Positions 8,784 to 16,237 of a stretch of 64,000 bases of DNA are shown here, piece after piece. Both the position numbers and the translations under genes were made by a program. Within the stretch, counting starts at the first letter, position 1, and each line of letters starts with the position of its first letter. The DNA comes from Nocardioides kribbensis (GTDB taxonomy: Bacteria > Actinomycetota > Actinomycetes > Propionibacteriales > Nocardioidaceae): contig NZ_JADCLL010000001.1 of assembly GCF_015070375.1 (NCBI RefSeq), positions 684,501-748,500 of the forward strand. The letters run 5' to 3'. The notes below the pieces were generated by a model, which worked only from the letters and a program-made list of their open reading frames with translations, was not told the origin of the DNA and did not search any database.

Positions 8784-10426
8784 TCATCCTCCATGAGGTT
8801 GATAAGCGGATTGCGAACACGCTGAGCATTGAGGTCATCGCTTAGACCGTCGAATACTCCCAGCAGCTGCAACCGGTACTTGAAGGCCTCGAAGTTCTTC
8901 GCGGCCGCGGCCCGATTCTCAGCCGTGGCCAGTGCAGCCGGCGGTCGGTCAACTATGAGGCCGAACCGCCGCTCAAACTGAGCAAGCACGGCCTCGATAG
9001 TCAGCTCCGCCTGCGCAGCACCGCCACCTTGCCGGGCGAAGGCCACGGAAAGCAGCGACGCTAGGAGGGTGTCTGACGGCGCGTAAGACCAGGATGACTT
9101 CACGCCCTTGGTGCCGGTGAGGATCCCTACGTCGGTCTCGAGTCCTCCGGTCGACCAGAACCACTTAAATGCGTTCTCGTAGCCCCGCTTTTTGAGGGCT
9201 TCGACAAGCACATCTGCCACCCGCTCAGTGATGGGGCGGGGATCGGCCGCCATGGCGCTCAGGAACGGAGGAGCGTCTTCGTCGTCAGTCTGGACGTTCT
9301 CGTTCTGAATGAGCGACAGCATGTACTCAAGGTGGGCGACGACCGCACCAGAACTCCTCGCGCTCACGAGTTGAGCGATCTTCTCCGCTGGCGCAAGCGC
9401 GTTGTCATCAAAGATCGGACGGACCGCTGGAGCCGTGCGAAGCGAGAGGCAATACATCCTGTCCCAAAAAGCTTGACGCGTTACGTCCAGGTCACGTTGC
9501 ACGCACTCACGAGCAAGCAGGTCCGACCGAGAGCCCTTCTCGCCGGTGAAGTCGACATACAGCTCTAAGGGGTTCGCTGCGGCAGCGTCAGTCATGTCGG
9601 CTGGGAGCTCACCAGTCTCGATGAGGGAGCGCGTGGCATGAGCGCCGCGGAGCGGGAGCTGAAACAGTCTCAGCCCTATCAGTGCCGCAAGGTGCTGAGA
9701 CATCACAAGGGATGGCGCTCGATCCCCGTAAGCCTCAATGTAGTCAAGTACGTCGGTGCCCAATGGGCGAGTCGCCGCAGGCACGGGCGAGTCGTAGGCG
9801 ACGTCCTTGCCCGGCGCGGCCGACTTGGCCTCGAACTCCTCCAGAAAGTAGAGCGACAACAGCGCGTTGATGTCGACATCAGCGTTGCCGTCGTAGGTGG
9901 CTGCCCACTTGGGTGGGTCACTGAAGACGACGCCGGGTCCGAACGCAGCCCGAAAACGCTCGTTAATCCAAACCTTCGCTTTCCCCTCTCCCTCGTCGGG
10001 ACGTCGCGCCATGACTTCGCGCAGCAGTTCGCGGTAGACGACTAAGTCGGCACCGCGATGGCGACCGCGGCCGGGGAAGCCAGACCGGAAAACCGCGACC
10101 GTCCGAGGGCGTACGTATTGCATCTGCTCCGTTGCGCGCGTGCGGCCCGCTCGCCCCATCTCGACCACCGAAGCCCTCAGCCATCCGTCCAGGACTGCGC
10201 GTCCACGCACATCATCGAATCCCACAAGGTGGTCAGTGGAAGCCAAGGAAGTGCGCTTCTCGTCGTACTGCTTGGCCGCAACTACGTTCCCGGCAGTGCG
10301 CCCCTGCTTGATCGCCATCTCGAAAATCTGCGTCAGCATGCGCTCGACATCAGTGTCGTTGGGCTCGATGACCGTTAGCTCGCGGAATGCGAACGTACGA
10401 AGGTCCTTGGGAAGCTCGATTTTCAT
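8780..10426 (-). CDS. Unrecognised 548-residue protein of the island defence operon (DptG/MAD7-like position)
   Basis: No catalytic motif or known domain is evident. The protein is soluble, mixed alpha/beta in appearance and has no signal peptide or membrane segment. It is gene 3 of 4, sharing ATGA overlaps with the kinase fusion upstream and the HerA-like protein downstream, so it is very probably translated with them and part of the same complex. In Dnd restriction the protein between DptF and DptH is DptG, which has a comparable size and also lacks clear motifs; MAD7 is a second comparison. Both assignments rest on gene order and length, not on residues. Confidence 0.7.
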   Translation of the reverse strand: MKIELPKDLRTFAFRELTVIEPNDTDVERMLTQIFEMAIKQGRTAGNVVAAKQYDEKRTSLASTDHLVGFDDVRGRAVLDGWLRASVVEMGRAGRTRATEQMQYVRPRTVAVFRSGFPGRGRHRGADLVVYRELLREVMARRPDEGEGKAKVWINERFRAAFGPGVVFSDPPKWAATYDGNADVDINALLSLYFLEEFEAKSAAPGKDVAYDSPVPAATRPLGTDVLDYIEAYGDRAPSLVMSQHLAALIGLRLFQLPLRGAHATRSLIETGELPADMTDAAAANPLELYVDFTGEKGSRSDLLARECVQRDLDVTRQAFWDRMYCLSLRTAPAVRPIFDDNALAPAEKIAQLVSARSSGAVVAHLEYMLSLIQNENVQTDDEDAPPFLSAMAADPRPITERVADVLVEALKKRGYENAFKWFWSTGGLETDVGILTGTKGVKSSWSYAPSDTLLASLLSVAFARQGGGAAQAELTIEAVLAQFERRFGLIVDRPPAALATAENRAAAAKNFEAFKYRLQLLGVFDGLSDDLNAQRVRNPLINLMEDE

Positions 10427-13400
10427 CCCTCTGCTCCCTCTCGCGTAATCACGCCGGCAGCGACACTCACCGTGTCACCCCGCCCTGCAGGGTCGACGAC
10501 CAGGACTCGGTGCGCTGGTGTCGTGCGCAATAGATTTCCGAAGGCGCTTAGCTCCAACTTCACCGCATCCGAGCCCACATCGCCGAGCACTTCGCCGTCA
10601 GCGGCACGCCGGACCAGCTCGTAGGAGTCGAGCGTGAGGACCAGGTTGCCGAGTTTGTGGGAAAGCCGCAGGCCGTCGGGTTGCTGCTCGACGTACTCCG
10701 CGTCCGCAGCGAGGGGATCCAATGAGAACTCCTCTGCCGGAATCTCCCGAAGAACCGACCAGCCAGAACTCTCCCCGTCACGAAGGGCGAGCGCGTCGCC
10801 TTGGTATCCATGCGCCCCAAGCACTCGGCTGAGCCCCAGAAGCACCTCCTTACGGACGTGATCGATATCGATGCGTCTGGCGAGCGCTCCCACGAACTCG
10901 TCGAAGTAACGATAGGCACGAACCTCGGCCCGGCCCACCGGACTCTTTGAGGCGCCGTCGAAGAAGAGTTGTCGGTTCTCCGAGCCTGGACGGCGAACCG
11001 TTTCTAGGCCAAGCGTCCCGTCCCGCAGCGCGCGCTCGACACCTGGAGCGGCAAGCACGCTGGGGTCGACCGTCGCCCACTCGGCAACGAGGTAGTCCGG
11101 GTTGCCGTCCTGGAATGCAAGGTCGAACGCCATCGCGTCGTCCGCCATCCGCAGATCCCGGCCATCGGCAACTGCCTCGTGTACATCTTCACACCCACGA
11201 TCTGCCGTGATGGTCCATGCCATGGCTGACCGGACGTCGCGAAAAGTAGCGCGGCGCTTGCGGCGCAGGTGAGAGATCGAAACGAGTTCAAGAAGTGGCT
11301 TCTTGCCAGGCCCCTTCAACAGATTTCGGTTGGCGAATATCGGGCAGACACTACGCGCTGTGCAGCTCTTGCATGCGGTCCAGAGCTTGTCCGCGACAAA
11401 TGTGTCGAGAACCCTGCCCGCAAGACCATCGTCCGAGTCGATGGGAGCAACGGAGCGCCGCTTGAGGTCGACAATGGCGATCCGTGGGTTCTGATTTGGC
11501 AGATCCCGCGAGTAGCGGTCGACTGCGACATAGCACTCGGGGTAGACGTCGGAGTACTGCGAGAAGAAATTCAGAAGCCGGCCATCGTTGATGGCAATGA
11601 GTGCCGTGTGCTCTGCACCCCCCTCAAGAGCCGCGGCGAGGATCTCGTCCGAAGTCTTGCCGTCCCTGGCCTCGCTCGCGTCATACACCGCGGCGTACGT
11701 GCGATTCCCGAGCTGCATCCGCCAACCGGCCGCGGTCAACGGTGTGACATCTGCTGCACCGACCTCAAGTAGGTAGTCACGCAAGGTCGACAGGAATGAG
11801 GTCTTGCCATCGCCCGGATTGCCGGTTAAGAGGACCACATCTAGATCACCGGCGAGAACGCTCGGAGTCAGAAACGTGTCGAGCCGTGTATCCACGTATG
11901 TGTGGCGTGCGAAGTCGTCGTCCAGGCCACGATTGCCGGCATTGCCAACGACGCTGCCTCGGTAGAGGCGTCGTAGGTTCAGAACCGTTGGGTTGACGTT
12001 TGGCTTGCCTGCTTCCACCTGAGGGGCAGCGACCGTGCGAAGGTAGGTGGCGTACTCCTGGGCCGATGGCGGCCTGTCCTCCGGGTTCGGCGCAACCAGC
12101 TTGAAGAGCGCCTTGAGGATCGCAACCCCATTGGGTCCCCAGGTCTCCTCCTCTTCGGGTGTCAGCGGCTCGAGCGTCGACTTGTCCCCCTCTCTGAAAG
12201 GGGACCGGTTGAGCATCACCTTGAGCAGACTCGCCCCGAGAGCATAGACATCTGCAGACACCGACCACTTCCCTGACCCGACCACCTCAGGGGCCATGAA
12301 GGCCGGAGTGCCCACCACCGTTACCGCATCGCTGCGCGCGATGGCCAAACCGAAGTCGATCAGCACGGCCCGGCCGTCGTCCTTCACGATGATGTTGGTC
12401 GGACTGATGTCGCGGTGAAGGCTTCCTTCGCCGTGCATATAGGCGAGGCCATCAAGCGCGTCGAGTGCGATCTGGCGATAGTCCTCTTCCGAGGCGGTGC
12501 CCTTCTGACCGAAATTAAGAAGACTCTGACCCTCGATGAAGTCCGCGACCAAATAGATCGGCGGCTCTGGCGAGCAGTCCCAGACACGAGCACAGCGCGC
12601 GTGGTTGAGCTTCTGCGCGGCGTCGAACTCCTGCTTCACTTGCCACGTCGCGCCCGGGTCCGTGTACTGCTTAATGACCCGGGTCACCCCCAGCTTGGTG
12701 TCAAGAGCGCGCCAGGAGGTCGCAAATCCACCGTGTCCCAAGGCATGCTCGATCTGGTAGCGACCGTTGTCGACTGTGCCACCGACCGCGAACACGTTGT
12801 GTGTTTGGTCGCTGGCGGGCGGGGGGCTGAGCGGCTCTTCGGGAGGTGGAGGCGGGTGCACCAGCCCGCGCAACTGATCAGCTGCGTCGGCTGCACTGGG
12901 CCGATCGTCCGCCTTCTCCGCGACGCATGAGAGAAGCATTTCGGTCACGGGACCAAAGTCTCCGACCGAGCTAGCCAGCGACTTGATGGCGTCGTCCTTG
13001 ACCGAGACGTCCCCATTGATCCACCAAAGCAGGCTCAAAGCGAGTGCGTAAACGTCAGACTTCTCGGTTGCAGCACCAATCAATATTTCGGTCTCGGGCG
13101 CGCGGTACGGCACCGACCGGTCCACCGTGTCGGCGACGATCGGACCGACTGTCAGTTGGGAATCGGCGTGCGCGAGGTAGAAGTCGCGCAGAAGGACCCG
13201 GTCGTTCTTGCCGACCAGGACCCTGTCGGGCATCAGCCCGCGGTGAACGACGCCCTTGGCATGAACTTCCGCCAGCCCGTCAAACGCGTCAAAGACGATG
13301 TTGGCGGCCCTCTCGGTGAGACCCTCGCCATCTGTGACCTTGAGATGTTTCGCAGCGGCATGGCGCGCGAGCGACACACTGGACGTGGGTCTGAAAGGAA

Positions 13401-14196
13401 GGATGATCCAGCGCCTAGCGTCGTCTTCGAAGGTGGCCTCGACGCTCCATGAGCGCTGGATGTCTGCAATTTGCTTGGTTGCCTGACGCTCATGCTTCAC
13501 CAGCTGCTTCGGGTCTACTCCCGGGCCCCAGCCGTCCATCGGGTAGGCGCGCAGCAAGACGGGGTCGCCGTCGACGTCCTTGCCTCGAAAGACCCGTGAA
13601 CGTCCAACGCCCTCAACCTCGGTGTCAACTGCGAAGGGACCTAAGAAGTCGGGCTTGGCTGCGCGCACGGACAACCCGCCGAGAAACTCAACCAGCTGGT
13701 TTCGAACCGTATAGAGATTGGTAGCTCCGGCATCGACCGCCTGCAGATTCGCCGCAACCTCGTCGAGGAGCATAATCTGCGAGTCGTCGTATGGGTAGGC
13801 GTCAGTATCGAGTACGAGGTCCGGGTATGAAAGGACGACGCGTGCCTCGACCAAGTGGGCGCCCTTCGACGCGGCCGAGTAGCCGGGAACAGCAGTCTTC
13901 AGTACGCCCGCGAGGATCTTGGCGATCTGCGTATTCCGGCCGATGGGGCTTGGCCGCAGCGCACCTTTGACCCACCAACCCCCGTTGTCGACCGTCACCT
14001 TTGGGCCCCAGTGCTTCTGCTCCAGGACGAAGATGCGGTTCTCACCAACTACGAGCAGGTCGACATCGTCCTTCTGCGCGGTTGGCAACGCTCGCCCCGC
14101 AATGATCAGCCAGGAATCCGGCAGTACTTTGGCAATCGTCTCAGCAGTCAACTGCTCACCGGGCCCTACATAGTCGTAGACGATCAGTTCAGCCAT
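10423..14196 (-). CDS. NERD - pseudokinase - Ser/Thr kinase - P-loop ATPase fusion
   Basis: This 1257-residue protein has four parts. Residues 1-130 are a NERD-type nuclease-related domain with D46 and E59-Q-K61. Residues 195-445 are kinase-like but have HRG (318-320) in place of HRD, so catalysis is doubtful. Residues 478-720 are an apparently active kinase with K509, HRD 594-596, DFG 614-616 and APE 635-637. Residues 735-1257 form a P-loop ATPase with GNPGDGKTS at 792-800 and a cysteine cluster (C942, C945, C951), as in DptF-like proteins. The ATG at 14196 overlaps the helicase stop by 8 bases. A kinase-controlled sensor or effector role is inferred. Confidence 0.8.
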   Translation of the reverse strand: MAELIVYDYVGPGEQLTAETIAKVLPDSWLIIAGRALPTAQKDDVDLLVVGENRIFVLEQKHWGPKVTVDNGGWWVKGALRPSPIGRNTQIAKILAGVLKTAVPGYSAASKGAHLVEARVVLSYPDLVLDTDAYPYDDSQIMLLDEVAANLQAVDAGATNLYTVRNQLVEFLGGLSVRAAKPDFLGPFAVDTEVEGVGRSRVFRGKDVDGDPVLLRAYPMDGWGPGVDPKQLVKHERQATKQIADIQRSWSVEATFEDDARRWIILPFRPTSSVSLARHAAAKHLKVTDGEGLTERAANIVFDAFDGLAEVHAKGVVHRGLMPDRVLVGKNDRVLLRDFYLAHADSQLTVGPIVADTVDRSVPYRAPETEILIGAATEKSDVYALALSLLWWINGDVSVKDDAIKSLASSVGDFGPVTEMLLSCVAEKADDRPSAADAADQLRGLVHPPPPPEEPLSPPPASDQTHNVFAVGGTVDNGRYQIEHALGHGGFATSWRALDTKLGVTRVIKQYTDPGATWQVKQEFDAAQKLNHARCARVWDCSPEPPIYLVADFIEGQSLLNFGQKGTASEEDYRQIALDALDGLAYMHGEGSLHRDISPTNIIVKDDGRAVLIDFGLAIARSDAVTVVGTPAFMAPEVVGSGKWSVSADVYALGASLLKVMLNRSPFREGDKSTLEPLTPEEEETWGPNGVAILKALFKLVAPNPEDRPPSAQEYATYLRTVAAPQVEAGKPNVNPTVLNLRRLYRGSVVGNAGNRGLDDDFARHTYVDTRLDTFLTPSVLAGDLDVVLLTGNPGDGKTSFLSTLRDYLLEVGAADVTPLTAAGWRMQLGNRTYAAVYDASEARDGKTSDEILAAALEGGAEHTALIAINDGRLLNFFSQYSDVYPECYVAVDRYSRDLPNQNPRIAIVDLKRRSVAPIDSDDGLAGRVLDTFVADKLWTACKSCTARSVCPIFANRNLLKGPGKKPLLELVSISHLRRKRRATFRDVRSAMAWTITADRGCEDVHEAVADGRDLRMADDAMAFDLAFQDGNPDYLVAEWATVDPSVLAAPGVERALRDGTLGLETVRRPGSENRQLFFDGASKSPVGRAEVRAYRYFDEFVGALARRIDIDHVRKEVLLGLSRVLGAHGYQGDALALRDGESSGWSVLREIPAEEFSLDPLAADAEYVEQQPDGLRLSHKLGNLVLTLDSYELVRRAADGEVLGDVGSDAVKLELSAFGNLLRTTPAHRVLVVDPAGRGDTVSVAAGVITREGAEG

Positions 14197-15820
14197 TGGT
14201 CTCAACCCCGTCGTACTGGTCGGGCCAGAGCCATCGCCGGACATAGGTCTCGTCGGTGCTCAGGATGTCTAGGTAACTGTTGTGCTTCGTGTAGGTGATG
14301 AGCAGCTGATCCTTGGCTCTGGTAGCACCCACGAAACCCCCTCTTCCCACGTTCACCGACTCCACATCAGTCGGGTCAAATGCCTTCAGCGTGTCTAGGC
14401 CAAACATAAATACGACCGGAAACTCGTGACCTTTCGCGGAGTGTGGCGTGATGATCTTCACCGTGTCCGCGGTGCGGTTAAAAGTCTTCTTGTCTTCTTT
14501 GGTGATCACGGTCGTGAAGGGGATGGACAACGCTTCCAGGGCGGGACAGATAAAGGCGAGAGTACCTTTATACCTCGGAATCACCACTGCAATGTCCCTA
14601 GGCTTCCGGTCCCCACTGACAAGCATCTGTTGTGTTTCCCAAGCAATTGCTTTTGCCTGCTCTACCGGAGAGTTCGCCCAGATTAGCTCTACCGGCTCAC
14701 CGTCGGGAGCCTGGTCGAGCGACGCAATCGAGAACTCATCGTTGAGACAACCGATTGCTCCAAGGATGTTGCGCGTACTCCGATAGGGGCGCTCGAGCTT
14801 CAGCTCCTCAACGCCACGCTCCTTCAGTATGGCTGGGAGATCGTAATTCCCGTACAGGGACTGCGCGCTGTCACCGGCCATCACCAAGCCACCACGGTCC
14901 GGTGCTAGCGCTTGGTAAGCGATTGCGAGCCATGACGGTCGGAAGTCCTGCACTTCGTCGATCAGGATCGCATCTGCGATAGGGGGCCGCCTGAACCTCG
15001 CTGCCTCAGCTAACGACCGATAGTTGGCACCGTCCGACTCAAACGAGAATCGCACGCCGAACTCTTGCGCCAGTGGCCACATGGTCTTCACGTCGACGTT
15101 TGGATGCGCGTCGACGAGACTCTGCAGGTATGGCACCAGCGCATTGTTGTAACAGAGAAGCTTGATCCGCCAGCCCGGATGGCGGGCCGCAAGCCAACGC
15201 GCGCGTGACGCGAGAACGAGCGTCTTACCACTCCCCGGCGGCCCCTGTATGAGCGCTACGTCGAGATCGTCTCTTTGTGCGATGGCGGCCTGCCTGGCGT
15301 CCAAGGTGACGCGGAACGCTTCGCGCTCATGCCTTCCCTCGTCGCTTGAATTACTTCGGAACGTCGTTGTGAAGGTGAAAGCTGGCTCCAGAAGCCCCAA
15401 AATCTCAGCTTCGAGTTGATCCCCCAGAGGCTGAGCCGCCAAGGAATCCATCCAAGACAGGTCGACCAGTTGCTTGGGACTGATACTGGTCCGACCGCCT
15501 ATGCCACGGACAGGCGCATCAATCTCATTCTTGTCGTACAGCACCACCCGTCCAATAGGTACTGCGGCGTCGATCCGCAACGTCCGTCGCAGGGTGTGCA
15601 CCTTCTCATTAAGAATGAGAAATGGCGTCTGGTCACCTACTGCTGCGTCGGATGAATCGACATCCACAGCGACTAGTCCGATGTGCGGGTGAACGAGGAC
15701 CAAACTCGGCTCGCCGTCACCATCGAGGCGTATAGCCCTGCCTCCAGCTTCAGCCAACTGATCGGTGAGGCGATGAGCCACCACTTCGGCGTCAAGCGCC
15801 TCCATGTGCGTACGTGCCAT
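14189..15820 (-). CDS. Superfamily 1 (UvrD-like) helicase, first gene of the island operon
   Basis: This 543-residue helicase has a divergent N-terminal domain of about 165 residues, possibly NERD-like (LVLVHPHIGLVAVDVD). The helicase core follows: Walker A GPPGSGKT at 193-200, motif II LIDEVQDF near 288, motif III MAGDSAQSLYG, motif IV ERPYRSTRN, motif V TPHSAKGHEF and motif VI GATRAKDQLLI. The ATG at 15820 was chosen because GGGGGAAGAG lies just upstream; a GTG at 15847 is possible. It leads the operon, and the promoter should lie in 15821-16020, where I see no strong -35/-10 pair. It probably unwinds or translocates on target DNA for the nuclease-bearing partners. Confidence 0.85.
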   Translation of the reverse strand: MARTHMEALDAEVVAHRLTDQLAEAGGRAIRLDGDGEPSLVLVHPHIGLVAVDVDSSDAAVGDQTPFLILNEKVHTLRRTLRIDAAVPIGRVVLYDKNEIDAPVRGIGGRTSISPKQLVDLSWMDSLAAQPLGDQLEAEILGLLEPAFTFTTTFRSNSSDEGRHEREAFRVTLDARQAAIAQRDDLDVALIQGPPGSGKTLVLASRARWLAARHPGWRIKLLCYNNALVPYLQSLVDAHPNVDVKTMWPLAQEFGVRFSFESDGANYRSLAEAARFRRPPIADAILIDEVQDFRPSWLAIAYQALAPDRGGLVMAGDSAQSLYGNYDLPAILKERGVEELKLERPYRSTRNILGAIGCLNDEFSIASLDQAPDGEPVELIWANSPVEQAKAIAWETQQMLVSGDRKPRDIAVVIPRYKGTLAFICPALEALSIPFTTVITKEDKKTFNRTADTVKIITPHSAKGHEFPVVFMFGLDTLKAFDPTDVESVNVGRGGFVGATRAKDQLLITYTKHNSYLDILSTDETYVRRWLWPDQYDGVETNG

Positions 15821-16022
15821 CAACTCTTCCCCCAAGCCCGAGGACACCCTGCAGCGTCTAGCTCCACATTAACGACTGCGGCGCGAGTTCGCGCGAGATT
15901 GCGCGGAGCAAGCACGACGAGACCTGACCCTGGCGGACCCGACGTCGATGAGCCCTCCGTGGTCTTCACGAACGACTATCGCGGCGATAAGTAGGGAGTA
16001 GATCGGGAATCGAGGCGAAAAG

Positions 16023-16063
16023 CAACAGGGCCTGATCTGCGTTTCCGCAGATCAGGCCCTGTT
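16023..16063 (-). terminator. Intrinsic terminator of the initiator tRNA
   Basis: A perfect 18-bp stem (16024-16041 with 16046-16063) closes a GAAA tetraloop when read on the minus strand. A CTTTTC stretch follows. It starts 5 bases after the tRNA 3' end and is the expected stop for the tRNA transcript. It also insulates the island operon, which is transcribed in the same direction. Confidence 0.9.
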
Positions 16064-16068
16064 CTTTG

Positions 16069-16142
16069 TAGCGGGGGCAGGATTTGAACCTGCGACCTCT
16101 GGGTTATGAGCCCAGCGAGCTACCGAGCTGCTCCACCCCGCG
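16069..16142 (-). tRNA. Initiator tRNA-fMet (CAT)
   Basis: This 74-nt cloverleaf reads CGCGGGGTGGAGCAGCTCGG at its 5' end and has the anticodon loop CTCATAA between GGG and CCC pairs, the three G-C pairs typical of initiators. The T-arm is GCAGG/CCTGC with TTCAAAT. Position 1 is C opposite T at position 72, the unpaired end required for formylation and initiation. It matches the actinobacterial initiator as I remember it. CCA is not encoded. The 3' end appears to be the island integration site. Confidence 0.95.
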
Positions 16143-16183
16143 CCGGTGAACAGAACATTACAGACGTCGCCCGGGAGGCACAA

Positions 16184-16217
16184 ATCGGGGCCCGGACGAC
16201 GTCGTCCGGGCCCCGAT
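16184..16217 (-). terminator. Perfect 34-bp palindrome after the UPF0182 gene
   Basis: Two 17-bp arms (16184-16200 and 16201-16217) are exact reverse complements with no spacer. On the minus strand the hairpin is followed by TTTGTG. It lies 20 bases past the UPF0182 stop codon and is the likely terminator of that three-gene operon. Confidence 0.75.
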
Positions 16218-16237
16218 CGGGTGCTGCTGGTGCTGCC

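Larger units (their letters stand above)
3521..16069. mobile_element. Genomic island, about 12.5 kb, between IS/integrase debris and tRNA-fMet
   Basis: Four observations define this segment. Its base composition is visibly less GC-rich than either flank. It begins in transposase and integrase remnants next to a truncated chromosomal gene. It ends at the 3' end of a tRNA gene, a common integration target. An 11-bp repeat of that tRNA end lies at the other border. All intact cargo genes (3945-15820) are on one strand and look like defence genes. With only half an integrase the island is probably immobile now. The left limit is approximate, because transposase debris continues out to about 3042. 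Confidence 0.7.

Noticed and set aside
3945..15820. A complete Dnd phosphorothioation or BREX system
   Set aside because: No DndA-E, PglX, PglZ or any methyltransferase motif is found in the island. Only restriction-like components are present.
15683..15994. A 103-codon plus-strand gene over the helicase start
   Set aside because: It is antisense to the helicase N-terminus and its promoter region, with no ribosome site or recognisable sequence.
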